DNA from: a virus
IMG/VR virus record: IMGVR_UViG_3300022602_000186
Span: 1-42,692 of that record
Direction: 5' to 3' (one strand)
DNA: 42,692 nt
Part shown: one piece after another, positions 15,362-27,700 of the stretch
How the letters are laid out: each line of letters begins with the position of its first letter
How positions within the stretch are numbered: position 1 is the stretch's first letter
Notes under the pieces: generated by a model
What the model was told of the DNA's origin: nothing
The model's database searches: none
Seen by the model: only the letters and a program-made list of their open reading frames with translations
Translations under genes and position numbers: made by a program

Positions 15362-17260
15362 TTAATATCTCACAATAACAATTCCTGGACCACCTGTACC
15401 ACCGCTTGGTCCAGTGTTGTTTCCACCACCACCGCCACCACCTGTGTTAGGTAAACCTGGAGTATAGTATCCATTGCCGCCACCATGGCCGCCGCCACCA
15501 ATACCGCCGGCTGCTCCAGTGTTTTGGTTAGAGTGATTTCCGCTGCCGCCACCGCCAGCATAGTACTGAATTGTACCAGTAATATCACTATGTCTACCTG
15601 GTCCGCCATTACCTGCTGTACTATTGTTTAATGATGGCTGTCCGCCGCCACCTGCTCCACCACCACCGCCCCCGGCGTATGGGTTTCCAGATCCTGGATA
15701 TGGACCAGTTTGATTACGATAATATTGACTGTTGTAACCTGTTGAAGTATTACCTGTTGCTCCGCCACCTGGATATCCTTGTCCTGGGATAGCAGTTCCT
15801 GAGTGTGCGCCATTGTGTGCGCCACCACCGCCCGATCCGCCACTATTAACATAGAATGGTTGATTTGGCCAACCGCCGTCGCTGTATCCAGCACCGCCAC
15901 CTGTAGTTACAATAGCACCAAAACTACTTGGATTACCAGGCATTCCTGGATTACCGTATTGACTTGCTGGAGAACCTTGATAAGCAACACCGCCTCCGGC
16001 GCCAACTACTACTGGAATGCCTTGACCTGGAGTAACAGGATAAGCATAGTGTTCTAACATGCCGCCACCGCCACCACCACCGCCGTGTCGTTGTGCTCCA
16101 CCACCACCACCAGCAACTACTAGTACTCGTACATAGTAAATACCAGCAGGAACAGTCCATGTGTAACTACCAACTTCGGTAAATTTAATAACATTATTAC
16201 CTGTGTTTGGTTGTAAAGCATTAAATCCGCTACCATCATTTAATTCTAAAGCACCCAATGTGCTGTTATGTCTAATTAAACCGCTTGGATCTGTGTTGCC
16301 TGGGATCAAATATTTGATAATAACAATGCCCGGAGTGCCTGGGTGGAAACCAGTGTTTTGTCCAGATCCGTTTGCTCCAGAACCTGGAGTTGCTACTGGA
16401 GCAAATTCAATACCGCCGTCAGCAAACGATCCCCAACCGCCTTGAGCATAAGTTGTAGGAGTTCCTGAAATACTAAAAGTTATACCTGGGCCGCCTGCGT
16501 TACCATTAGCAATATATTGTCTACCATCTACATAGGCGGCGGAGCTAAAACCACTGCCACCTCCAACCATCATTCCGCCAGCTGAACTTGGTAAACCTCC
16601 GCCGCCTTGTCCGTTGTACTGTGGTTGTCCACCTGCGCCTGAGCCAGCTCCGCCAGCTCCACCACCACCTGCTCCAAACCAAGTTGGACCACCATTTCCG
16701 CCTGGAAATCCATATTGTTGAATTCCTAATGGCGCAAATGGTGCGTTTTGACTAGGCTGTGTGCCTGTACCACCTGGGCTTCCCGGTCCGCTGTATCCAC
16801 CGCCACCGCCAGTTCCGAATGCTTGGTCGCCACCGCCACCGCCTGATCCACCAGGTTGTCCTGCTCCTGAATTAGGGTAGCCACCACCGCCACCACCACC
16901 GACTGCGGTTAGACCAAATGCTGTACTAGGGCCGCCTGGATTACCTGGCGATCCTTGTGTTTGAATCGATGCTCCGCCCGAACCAACTGTTATAGGATAA
17001 CTAGTTCCTGGACTTACTGGAAAAGTTTGAGCATACACAACACCACCAGCGCCACCGCCACCACCTACGTCAGTATTAGTGCCTCCACCGCCGGCTACAA
17101 TTAATAATTCAATATTAGTAACACCGGTTGGAGCAGTCCATGTTCCTGGACTACTGAATGTTTGAACTTTAGAAGTTACTGTCGGTCTTTGTGCTGTGCT
17201 ACCTACTGGCAATTGTAAATAACCAGTATCGTTGATAGTGGTATTTTGTAACTGTGCCAT
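15362..17260 (-). CDS. Glycine-rich tail-fibre/adhesin protein, two Gly-rich units
   Basis: A 632-residue relative of the two proteins at 9958-12945. It starts MAQLQNTTINDTGYLQLP with TAQRP. A first Gly-rich unit follows, opening FSSPGTWTAPTGVTNIELLIV and closing GIVIIKY. Next comes the second half of the anchor (GLIRHNSTLGALELNDGSG), then a second unit opening YTWTVPAGIYYVRVLVVAG and closing GIVIVRY. Its loops differ from those of the other two, as expected for receptor-contact sequences. The ATG overlaps the stop of the S74-domain fibre gene (TAATG), tying it to the main virion operon rather than to the enzyme region. It ends at the bidirectional terminator. Confidence 0.87.
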   Translation of the reverse strand: MAQLQNTTINDTGYLQLPVGSTAQRPTVTSKVQTFSSPGTWTAPTGVTNIELLIVAGGGGTNTDVGGGGGAGGVVYAQTFPVSPGTSYPITVGSGGASIQTQGSPGNPGGPSTAFGLTAVGGGGGGGYPNSGAGQPGGSGGGGGDQAFGTGGGGGYSGPGSPGGTGTQPSQNAPFAPLGIQQYGFPGGNGGPTWFGAGGGGAGGAGSGAGGQPQYNGQGGGGLPSSAGGMMVGGGSGFSSAAYVDGRQYIANGNAGGPGITFSISGTPTTYAQGGWGSFADGGIEFAPVATPGSGANGSGQNTGFHPGTPGIVIIKYLIPGNTDPSGLIRHNSTLGALELNDGSGFNALQPNTGNNVIKFTEVGSYTWTVPAGIYYVRVLVVAGGGGGAQRHGGGGGGGGMLEHYAYPVTPGQGIPVVVGAGGGVAYQGSPASQYGNPGMPGNPSSFGAIVTTGGGAGYSDGGWPNQPFYVNSGGSGGGGAHNGAHSGTAIPGQGYPGGGATGNTSTGYNSQYYRNQTGPYPGSGNPYAGGGGGGAGGGGQPSLNNSTAGNGGPGRHSDITGTIQYYAGGGGSGNHSNQNTGAAGGIGGGGHGGGNGYYTPGLPNTGGGGGGGNNTGPSGGTGGPGIVIVRY

Positions 17261-18387
17261 TATTTTTTACCTTTTAACTGATCGATCTCTTCTTTTAATG
17301 ACTTGATTGATTCAATCAAGTAAGCTGTTAATTTACTATAGTGAATACCAGTTGGATTACCTTTGTCGTCTGTAGTGACTAAGTTAGGTAAATGTTTATA
17401 TACTTCTTCAGCAATAAGTCCTGCTTCGTTTTTGCGTGAACCATCTTTTCTATCGTATGTTACACCAACTAAACTTAGAACAGATTCTAAAGCATTAGTA
17501 ATTGGACTTACATTTTCTTTTAATGTAATACTTGAACTTTCAGTAAGTGCTGTTACAGTTAGTGTACCAGTACTTGGAACAAAACTTAATCCGCTACTAA
17601 CAACATAAGTTGTTGATAATGTACCACTTGTAGATGCAGCAAGCTGTGGATAAAATGTACTAGCACTAGAAGTTGTAGTGATTGTTGCGCCGGCTACTGC
17701 CCAGCTTAATGTTCCGCCTGTTGTACTAACTAATGCGTATCCGTTTGCCGCTGGATATCCAGTAGGCAAAGTATATGCTTGGGTACCAGCTGTTGATGGA
17801 GGAGCAAATGTAACAGTGCCGCTAGATGAACCATAAAATCCAAGTACACCGCTGTTACCAACAGCATTTATGTATAAACTTTTATTAACTGCTACGCCAC
17901 CAGTTGTTACTATACTACCAGTTGATGACGAAGTAGTATCAGTGGTTGAGTTAACTTGTATATCAGTACCTGAAGTTTGTGTTAATGTTAATGTTCCTGA
18001 GTTTGACTGCGTTGTAATACCAGTTACACCGCCAGCAAATGTACCAGTTGTAGCATTTAAAGGTCCGCCGGATGCGCCCAATGAAACCCAGTTTGTCCCA
18101 TCTGACCACAGTACAATGGTTGTATTGGCACCTAGAGTAAATGTACTTGCCGAAGGAGTGCTAGCTGGTCCTGAAAATTGTCCAGCTGCCGTTGCTAGGG
18201 TCATTGCCGCACTTCCGGAATTGTAAATTGTTTGACTAGCGCCAGAAAATGTTACAGGACTTGGAAGTGTTACAGTGTAACCTGAACTACCTTGTAGTTC
18301 TATAAACGCACCTTGTAACGGTGTTCCAATTGTTGTCGTTGTTGTAATTATTTCCGCATTAGTCAATGTGGTATTATAACGTGCCAT
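17260..18387 (-). CDS. Tail-fibre protein with C-terminal S74 peptidase/chaperone domain
   Basis: A 375-residue protein. The N-terminal ~280 residues are Thr/Ser/Gly-rich beta structure of fibre type. The last ~95 match the S74 intramolecular chaperone. ESSSITLKENVSPITNALES (283-302) holds the Ser-Lys pair (Ser285 and Lys290, five residues apart as in endosialidase-type domains). After it come VTYDRKDGSRKNEAGLIAEE (309-328), then a helical end (LIESIKSLKEEIDQLKG). In known cases this domain trimerises the fibre and then cuts itself off before the Ser. Auto-cleavage here is inferred. AGAGAG precedes the ATG. The stop overlaps the glycine-rich gene downstream, which could be its fibre partner. 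Confidence 0.87.
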   Translation of the reverse strand: MARYNTTLTNAEIITTTTTIGTPLQGAFIELQGSSGYTVTLPSPVTFSGASQTIYNSGSAAMTLATAAGQFSGPASTPSASTFTLGANTTIVLWSDGTNWVSLGASGGPLNATTGTFAGGVTGITTQSNSGTLTLTQTSGTDIQVNSTTDTTSSSTGSIVTTGGVAVNKSLYINAVGNSGVLGFYGSSSGTVTFAPPSTAGTQAYTLPTGYPAANGYALVSTTGGTLSWAVAGATITTTSSASTFYPQLAASTSGTLSTTYVVSSGLSFVPSTGTLTVTALTESSSITLKENVSPITNALESVLSLVGVTYDRKDGSRKNEAGLIAEEVYKHLPNLVTTDDKGNPTGIHYSKLTAYLIESIKSLKEEIDQLKGKK

Positions 18388-18409
18388 ATGTGTTCTCTCT
18401 TAGTTCTAA

Positions 18410-18772
18410 TTAGGTTGTTGATGTTTCAATTCCGTATATATTAACGTTTACAGCAGTTCCTGAACTAGTACAATAAATGTACGGTGTTGAACCTGCTAAA
18501 GCACCGCCTAATGCTACTAGTCCTGTACGTTCAAATACGCCATATGGTGCTACAGTTGTAGTCCATTCAAAATATTCGCTAAGACCTACACCGCTTGCTA
18601 CCGCGCTAGACGAAATTGCTAGTCTGATAGTAACTGCGGTTGCTGCAGTATTAGTAAATGAAACGTTGTAAATTCCATAAACACCGCTTGGTACGGTATA
18701 TACAGGGCTTTGTGCCGATAAAGCAATGGTGCCCGATGTTAATTGTATTGATGCTACTCGTCCTGTTGACAT
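18410..18772 (-). CDS. Small beta-rich virion structural protein
   Basis: A 120-residue protein with almost no charge, rich in Ser, Thr, Ala, Val and Gly. It starts MSTGRVASIQLTSGTIALSA and is built of alternating strands (VYGIYNVSFTNTAATAVTIRLAI). It looks like the small single-domain beta proteins found in the fibre regions of marine T4-like phages. No family can be named. GGAGAAAT lies just before the ATG. It sits between the giant protein gene and the S74 fibre gene in one operon, which suggests a fibre or baseplate accessory role. Confidence 0.65.
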   Translation of the reverse strand: MSTGRVASIQLTSGTIALSAQSPVYTVPSGVYGIYNVSFTNTAATAVTIRLAISSSAVASGVGLSEYFEWTTTVAPYGVFERTGLVALGGALAGSTPYIYCTSSGTAVNVNIYGIETSTT

Positions 18773-18797
18773 GTTTTATTTCTCCAAAATTTAAAAT

Positions 18798-21700
18798 TTA
18801 TTTTTGTCCAAAGAATACAAGAGCAACAGGTGCCCCATCTATTCCGCCTGTAAACAACATTTTGCTTGATACGTAAATTTGATTACCTGACACATTACTT
18901 ATCGTATTTCCAGCAATATAAATCTGTCCAGCTGTCATGGTATTTACGTTCAAACTGCTTTGTCCGCCACCAATTTGAGCTGTAATAAACGCTTTAATTG
19001 CTTTTTGTGTTGGAACTACGCTGTCGCTGTTGGCTGTAAAGTATGGATCTGTACTAAATTGTGTAATAGTAGCAGAACCAACACCTAAACTTACTGATCC
19101 TAGTGTCAAACTATTCAAACCAGCTAAGTTAAACGCACTAGCGTTCAATGTAGCAGTACCAGTTGACTGTTGAACTCCAAACAAGTTACCTACGTTGAAG
19201 TTACCGTCTTGGTCAGTACTTGTAAAGAACACACGACCACCGCCAGTAGCTATTGTTTGATTAGCTGCCACAGCTTTAGTTGGATCAACGCTTGGATAGT
19301 TAGTTGCTGTTACACCGCCAGTACCGATATACAAGAAATCATGTCCTGTCATACGTGTATTACTGTACAATAAGTTTGTTGTAATTAATGCACCGTTTGG
19401 TGGTGCTAGTAGTGTACTAATACTTGGGCTAATTTGGAATGTAGCTGTATAGTTTCCAGCTATTCCTAATTGGTTAGTAACTTGAACTAGTTTATACCAA
19501 GTATTTGATATACTACTAAATGTTACGTTACAACCTGCTTTTGGTATACTATACAATCCGCTTACGTTAATAAACGAACCTGTTTGATATAAATCGGCGT
19601 AACCGTCACCTGTATAACTTGCTGTTGCTGTTGTATTTCCAGTACCACGATTAGTGAAACTTGGATTACCTACCGCACCATTGCCGATACGTGGAGTAAC
19701 CGGAGCATTATTAACGTGGTTTGGATCGGTGATTGTTACTATTGGGCTAGCAAAATATGTCATGCCACTAATAACCGATGTTGTCAATATTATCGCACTA
19801 CCACCAGCTACTTGACTAACTTGGAATGATGTACTAGTAATACTTCCGCTTACCACATAGTAGTATACACCTGTTGTAATGCCGCCTGTGCTTGTTCCAT
19901 TGAAAACGACTGGTTGGTTTGCTACCAAGTTAATTGTGCTATCAACAGTAATAACGTTTGTTGTTACAGTTGTGGCACTAACGTTTCCGCGTGGGAAGCC
20001 GCTACCTGGTTCAATCATACGAATTTCACTAACAGCATTTGTTACAATCTTAACACGACCTAGCGGTGTAGCGCCAGTTGCAATAGTTGCTCCTGTAGTA
20101 CCACTTGTCTTGCTTACAGCTACCCATGTAGGAACTGCGCCTAATGTAGCATTTTGTGGATTACCAAATGCTAGAGCTTGCCAGTTACTTGAACTTGGCA
20201 TACCATTTGAGCTTGTGTAAACTGTCCAGTTTAATCCGTCCCAGCTTGTTGCTACTGTTTGTGAACTTGTAGCAATTGCCACAAACAAACCTTCGCCATA
20301 ACTAATGTTGCTCCAGGTTGTAATACCTGTAGTATTCAATGGATTATTTTTAATTGTAGACCAACTTGGACTAACTCCAGTAGCCGCGGCAGTTTGAACT
20401 CCCAAGTTGTACTGGATTGTACCATCGCTAGCTAATGCTACATAACGTCCGTTACCATAAGCTAGTCCTACCCATGTCTTATTACTTAAAGTACCTGCTG
20501 ATGCCCAAGTTGCTGGGTTAGATCCGCAGTATGAACTTACAGTTCCGCCAATAGCAAGGAATGTACCAGCGCCATACGCAACTGCTTTATATCCTGCTGA
20601 GTTAGCTGAAATATTACTTGACTGGTTAGTCCATGAGCTTGATGGAGCGCCGGTAGTAGAAGCAGCCGCAGCCGAACCGCTACCACCAACTGCTATCCAT
20701 AAGTTATTACCATAAGCTAAAGATGTCATAGTGCTAGTTGGCAAGGCACTGCCTGCGGTCCACGCACTACCTAAACTAGTTGGTAAGTTGTATGCTGTTG
20801 CTGTACTTGCGCTAGAGATTGCCATGAATCCTGCGTTCGAATCTGTAACAGTTATAGTTGGAGTAGTAGTATAACCAAAACCAGCTTGTGTTACTGTAAA
20901 GCTACTTACACCATTATTGGTCAAGTTAGCAGTAGCAACTGCTAGTGTACCAACATAAGTTAATGTTACACCATACGTTGCGCTTGCTCCAATACCGGTT
21001 GCTCCATAACCTGATTTACCATATAAACTATTAGTAAATGTTGGAGCAGTTGAACTAAATGTTCCAGATGCGCCAGCTTGGTAATAGTTACGAACGTTAG
21101 GTGATACGCTAGTATCAACATAATAGTAATAACTATTAGCTGTTGCTGATCCGCCGTTTGACCATGCTGTTGCTGTAAATGGAGCACTAATTGTAACTGT
21201 AGGTCCAATAAAATAATTTTGTCCCCATGTGTTAGAAGTAATGCTTGATACTTCGCCAGTTACAACAGTAACGGTTGGATTAGTATATCCACTACCATTA
21301 ACACTCATTGTTATTGACTGTATAGTACCATTCAATACTTGGGCCACTGCTACTGCTCCAGAACCAGTTGGGTCTGTAACAACAATAGTTGGAGGAGTTA
21401 GATAATTGTAACCACCGTTATTTACGGTAATAGTAGTAATCTGTCCTGCGGTAGTGCCAGTTCCTAATGTAGCTGTTAAACTTGCTCCAGAACCACCAAT
21501 ACCACCAACTACCGCGGTAGCTGTAGCGCCTTGGCCACCGCCATAAACGACGTTGTTCCATGTTGTTGAGCTCGGTAATGCGCCACCGTTTGTCCAAGTT
21601 GTTCCATTTGTACTATAAACAGTTGCAGTTGAGCTTGCGCCACCCACAGCCACAAAGTTTCCAGCGCCATATGTTACACCTGCCCAAGTAGCTGAAACTG

Positions 21701-24700
21701 AGCCTAATGTTGCCGAAGTAGCTTTGAAACCTGGAGCTGTATATGCAATTGCTGGTTCAATAATATATGTAGATGTAGCATCTAATGTATTCTGAATTGC
21801 TGTTCCTGGAACAGCATGATCCCAACCTGCTTCATACACTGGTACACTGATTGTTCCAGTTAATGTTGTACTAGCCATGTTCTGTGTTACACTAACAGTC
21901 CAACTTGTACCGCTACCTGCTGTAATATAAGTGTTTGCAGCAACTGATCCGCCAGTTAATAACATACCAATATAAATGGTGTTAGTAATTGTTCCGCCGA
22001 TAGTTAGTGTGTTACCAACAATCGTTGACTGTGCCATTGTTGCTGGAGTAGCACTTGTAGCACCTAATGTGGCAGCGCCGCCTCCGCTAGTTGTTGATAC
22101 ACTAAATGTAGTACCATTATTGCTTAAACTTGAACCTACTACATAATATACTGTTGCTGTACTTAATGTAGTTGTATTGTTACCAATAATTGCGCCAAGG
22201 TATATTGGTTGATTAGCATATAATGTATTTGTATTTGTTGAAACTGTAAACACACTAGTTGTACTATTTGTAATAGTCAACGATGCAAAACCTGGACGAG
22301 AAATACTTGCGATCTTTGTAGCACTGCTGTAGGCAATAATATTGGCATATTGTCCAACACCCGTACCAGCAGTAATTTGAATTCTCATACCTGGATATGC
22401 CGAACTTAAATTAGTATCTGAGTTGGCAATAGTAATAGTTCCTGTTGCGCCTAACTGAGCTGTATTACTGATTGTTAAGTAGTTGCTTCCGCCTACTCCT
22501 TGTCCGTTGTTCAAGTCAACTAAACGTGTTTCAAATACTGCTGAATCACGGAATTCGTCTTGGACAGAAACAATATTATAACCAGATCCGCTTACTGTTG
22601 GAACTGCGTTAGTATAAGCACTACCTGCGTTTTCATACTCTAAACGATAAACTTGGTTTGCTGCATCTGTAACTGTATTAGTAACATATGCTTGATTATA
22701 ACGATTGTTTAATGTAGAATAAATTGGAGTTTCGTAGCTGTCAATACCTTCTGCGATAACACCATATGTACCATATGAGCTGTTACCGTTAGTAGCACGA
22801 ATACGTGCTCCAAATTCTGACAAGTACCCTGCGTAACCATAGTAACAGAATACTGAAACTGCTTCAGTAATAGAACCGTGTCCAGTTGCGTATATACCGA
22901 TACCATCACTTAATACTTGTGTAAAGTCATTTGAAACCATTGACTTATATCCGCTATTATGTAATGCGGCATCAATCTTCATACCTACGCAACCACTACC
23001 AAAGTTAGTAATGTTTTGTGTGTAAGGTGAGCGATAGTTAATCCATGCGCCTGCATCGTTTGGTCCAAATCCTGGATCAAAACTTACATATGAACCAGCT
23101 GTTGGTCGGCGTGTACCATAACTATTAGGTAATGTTAAACTACCTGTCATACCGTTCATGGTCATATTACGCATACCAGTTCCGCTTTGTAAACGGAACA
23201 AGTCAGTATTTGATGCGCCGTTGACAGCTGACAAGTACAATTGAACAAAACGTGTTGATTTGTAATTACCAGTTTTTGCCAAATCATAAACTAGCGCATC
23301 GATATAATAACCAGCATCGCGTACACACTTACTAGAAATAATATAGTAAGCTACATTCATAGAGCCGCTACCACCAACTAGTGTTAATGTAGTTTGTGTG
23401 CCTGTTCCTGCTTGTACAGTACTTACTGTGAATGTTGTTGCTGTTGGAGTTGTTAGAACCCAATATACTGTTCCAGCTGTTACGTTAGTATCAAATATTG
23501 TTCCAGTTAAACCAAACTGTACAGGATCACCAACTGTTAAGTTATGCGATGAACTAGTTGTGAATGTACCATTTGTTGCAGTTCCTGTTACAGTGCCACC
23601 GTATGTACTTAATGTATAAGCTAATGCTTCGTTAGCCAAGAATGTTTTATTAGCACGAAGAATTTCACTACCATTAATAGTAGTTAAAGTATTATTATAA
23701 CCAGTCGCACTATAATTACTTGTCACACCAAATCCTGGAGCAACAGTTCCATTAACACCTTGAGCATAAATGCCTTGTGTTAGTGGAACACCAAATGTTC
23801 CAGAAGCAGTTAACCCGGTTAAGCTATTTGTAACAGCGTGTACACTTCCTTTATATGAAGCAGATACTGTAATAGTTGTACCAGCGTTTGGATATGTGCC
23901 AGCAGTCACCGACGCTACATAGTAAATATTGCCGTTTACTAATCCGCCTGCGGCATTAACTGTTACACTTAACTGTCCATTTACACCAAATGTTGTACCT
24001 GTAATTGTTCCACCGCTAGCAGTTGTTGTAATTGCCAAGCCGCCCTTGGTAGCACTTAATGTAAATGTTGTTGAACCGTTAGTAGCAATGATATAATATG
24101 TTGTAGCAGTAATTGTTGAACTACCGTTAATAGTACCAGCAGATAATGTTCCGTTGATAGTAATTGCTTGTCCAACTACTAGTGTACTATAGCTAGCACA
24201 ACTGAATTGTCCTGCTGTTCCAGTAATTGCTACAGTACTTAATGTTGGGCTATTTTGTAAACTAACTGCTGATCCGCCAAACGATGTTGCTATCTGAATA
24301 GTATTACCGCTTGGATTAATTACATAATACATTTGATTTAGAACTACACTGCCTAACAATGCGCCTTGGAACCAAATCTTTTGACCAGCAACAATGCCTA
24401 AACTAGACGCACTTGCCGCTAGTGTAATTGTGTTAGTTGTAGAGCCAATAGTTTGTATTGCTGTTGTTGTAATGTTTGCCGGTAGTCCTGTAAATTGTAC
24501 AGGCATGTTTACATACATACCAGCATTACTAGATACAGTAATTAAATTTGTACTTGTAGTAACTGCTGTTACAGGAATAGCTGTTCCGCTAGCTGTCAAT
24601 GAAGTAGTAGTAGCTAATCCATTGTATATACCATATACAACTGCTGTCATTGCTCCAGTAGCACCTACTGTAGCAGTTATACCTGTAATTGTTCCGCTAG

Positions 24701-27700
24701 ATGTTGTTGTAACAATAGCAGAACCGTTAGCAGTAGCACTTAATGTAAATGTTGTTGAACCGTTAGTAGCAATAATATAATAAATGCTAGGTGTTGTGTA
24801 ACCAACAATACTACCACTACTAAATGTGCCGCTAATTGTTACAGGCTGTCCTACAACTAATGTTGTTCCTACAGCGTTACAGCTAAACTGTCCGTTTATA
24901 CCTGTAATTTGTAATCCAGCCAATGTATTATTTGGAGTGATAGTGAACACTGAACCGTTATATGTACTACTAATAGATAACTGTGTTGCACTTAAAACTT
25001 GTTTAATATAATATGTTCCAGCAGTCAAATTACCAATTGTTGTTCCACTGATAGTAATTGTTAATCCTGGAACCATGCCTGTTGTAGTACCTAATGTTAG
25101 ATAATTAACTGTAGGTATAATATTTGTGATAGAAGTTGTTGTAGAACTTACAGATTGACTATAGTTTAACAACCATGTTGTTGGACTTGCTGTTATAGTA
25201 ATTCCAGTAATTGGGCTACCGCTTGAACCACCGGTTGTAGTTGTAATTGCTGTACCGCCCTGTGTAGCTGATAACTGGAAAGCTGATGTAGTTGGAGTAC
25301 CAATAACATAATAAGTTGTTCCAGAAACATAACTTGGACTTGTAATACTACCAGCCGAGAATGTACCAGTAATAGTAACAGTTTGACCTACCACTAATGG
25401 ACTAGTCAAAGGTGTAGCTAAAGAAAATACTCCACTTGTGCTACTGATATAAGTGCCAGTAATGTTTGTGGTTGCTCCTGACACCAATGCTGTTCCATTA
25501 TTAACGCCAATACCAGTCAATGACATGCCAGCAGTTAATATGCCGCTTGAAATACTATTAACTGTTAATTGTGTTCCGTTAATTGTACCGTTAAATGTCA
25601 CGTTGTTTGTAGGCTGTCCATAGATCTGCGCAATCATTTCATCAATTACTGTGCTAGCTTGTGCTACAGAGCCGTTAGCTGCAAGTAACTTAACACGCTC
25701 GCCAATAAACGCAATAGAATAATATGTAGAATCTGCTAGTGTTGTTAATAGCGCAGATACCAAAGGAATTAATCTTTGATATGAACGTCCAGTAATAATA
25801 CTGTAGAAATTGCTACCAAATAATACATCATAACTTAATGCTGTGACAACATATCCTGCGTCGCGTGTAGTTAATACTAAACTTGGACTTTCGTTTTGAT
25901 AGAATTTTTGTACAAATGCTGTAGCATCGTTGGCAATTTCAGTAGCACGAGCTTGTACAGCATTAAACGATGCTAAGTTAGCTTGTGTAGCAAACGATGC
26001 CGCACCTGACACAACTGGAGTAATAGCAAAAGTTCCAGTAATAGGTGTTGTTGCTGCAATTGTTTGGCTTACACTAACAGTCCAGCTTGTACCACTACCA
26101 GCTGTAATATATGTTCCTGGAGCAACGCCCGCTGTAGCAGTCATTTGTCCAGTAGCTGTTGATAATGTTGGAGCCGTTGTTGTACCATAATTATACAATG
26201 TAATTACACCAGTACCAACAGTATTAATTGTATACGTTGTTTGAGTTAATCCGCCAAAAGCAAACTGATTACTATAGTTGTATGGAGTACTAAATGTAAT
26301 AGCCATACCACTTGCTAGACCAGTAGTTGAACTAATTGTTACGTTACCATTACTGTTAGTACCAGTAACTGTAGCAGTTAATGTTGCGCCAGTAATAATT
26401 TGACCAATTGCTAGACCAGTTCCGCTAGCAACTGTTAAAGTTGTTCCAGAGATTGTACCAGTTGTAGTACCAGTTGTTGCGTTGGCAAAACCATTATTCA
26501 ACCAATAAATGATATCAGCAATACGTGCCTGAGCAAATGCTGCCGCGGCCGCACTTCCTGCTGATCCACTTGTTGACTGCGCTGTTGTATTGCCCGAACT
26601 TACTAGACTTGCGCTAGATAGTGAACTTGCTTGTACAATGTAAGGAATAATTGTAGATAATCTATTTAAAGCTGCAAGAGTTCCAGTCAAATAGTTTGAT
26701 GTTATTAACGCAGTATTTAAACTATAATAACTACTACCAACAATTAATGATTGATTATTACAACCATAAGTCATGTCATATTGTAGTGCGTCAAGAATAC
26801 TACTTAGATCTCGTATTGTTTCAGCTTGATATGCTGGACCGTAATTGGCCCATGTATATGTTCCGGTTAATGTATTGTTTAGATAATTTGCAATTTCGTC
26901 TTTAATAAATTGATAGTTATTAACAATTTGAGTTACACCGTTGCCATAGCCTACTAGATAGTATGTATTGTATCCGGTAACTTGGGGCATGTTAAATGCT
27001 GGTACGTGAACAAGTCCATTACCATTACCATAACTAGCATCGTTTGGTCCTGTAATTACTTGACCGCCTGCTACCATGTCTAATATATATTTTGTATTAG
27101 TTACAACAAGATTTACAGCAGAAGTATTACCAGTATCACCTGCTGGTAATGTGGTTACTTGAGTTTGGGTATTAGGCGCTGGACCTGTACTTGTAGGAGT
27201 AATTGATGTATTACTTACTAAATTACTTAATAAACTTTGAATACGAGTTAACGCATTTACTTCTTTAAGTTTATCGTTACCCATGTATTGTTGTGGAGGT
27301 GCTGTCTGAATAATAGTACTACGTAATTCATCGCCAACTACAGCAGTATCCTGAGCAATTACAATAGGACCATACTCGTTGTATGTTCCAGTTTTTACAT
27401 AAATCGATGTATGAGGACGATTTAGTTGAGGAATATTAGCATAAGTTCCTGCTGTTAAGGCATTGATTAGTATGTTCAATAAACCTTGTACAGTAGTCAA
27501 TACTCCACTTTCCACACTTGTTGTGCTAACACTGGTTGTATTTTGTATTGCTCGGTTAGCAACAGGAATATTTTGTAATGATTGATAGTTAGCTACTGGA
27601 GCTAAATTTGCCAATACTTTATTAAACAATGTGTTATTCAAATAAGACAAACTAGCAATCCATACGTTCATCTCATAGCCAGCATTTGTAGAAATATAGC

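Noticed and set aside
9958-17260. G-quadruplex arrays on the minus strand
   Set aside because: G runs are mostly two bases long and follow from Gly codons; no case for a dedicated structure.
19170-26905. Many Val/Pro-rich plus-strand frames opposite the giant genes
   Set aside because: The long minus-strand frames are intact for thousands of codons; the opposite frames mirror Thr/Ser/Gly codons and lack starts with ribosome sites.
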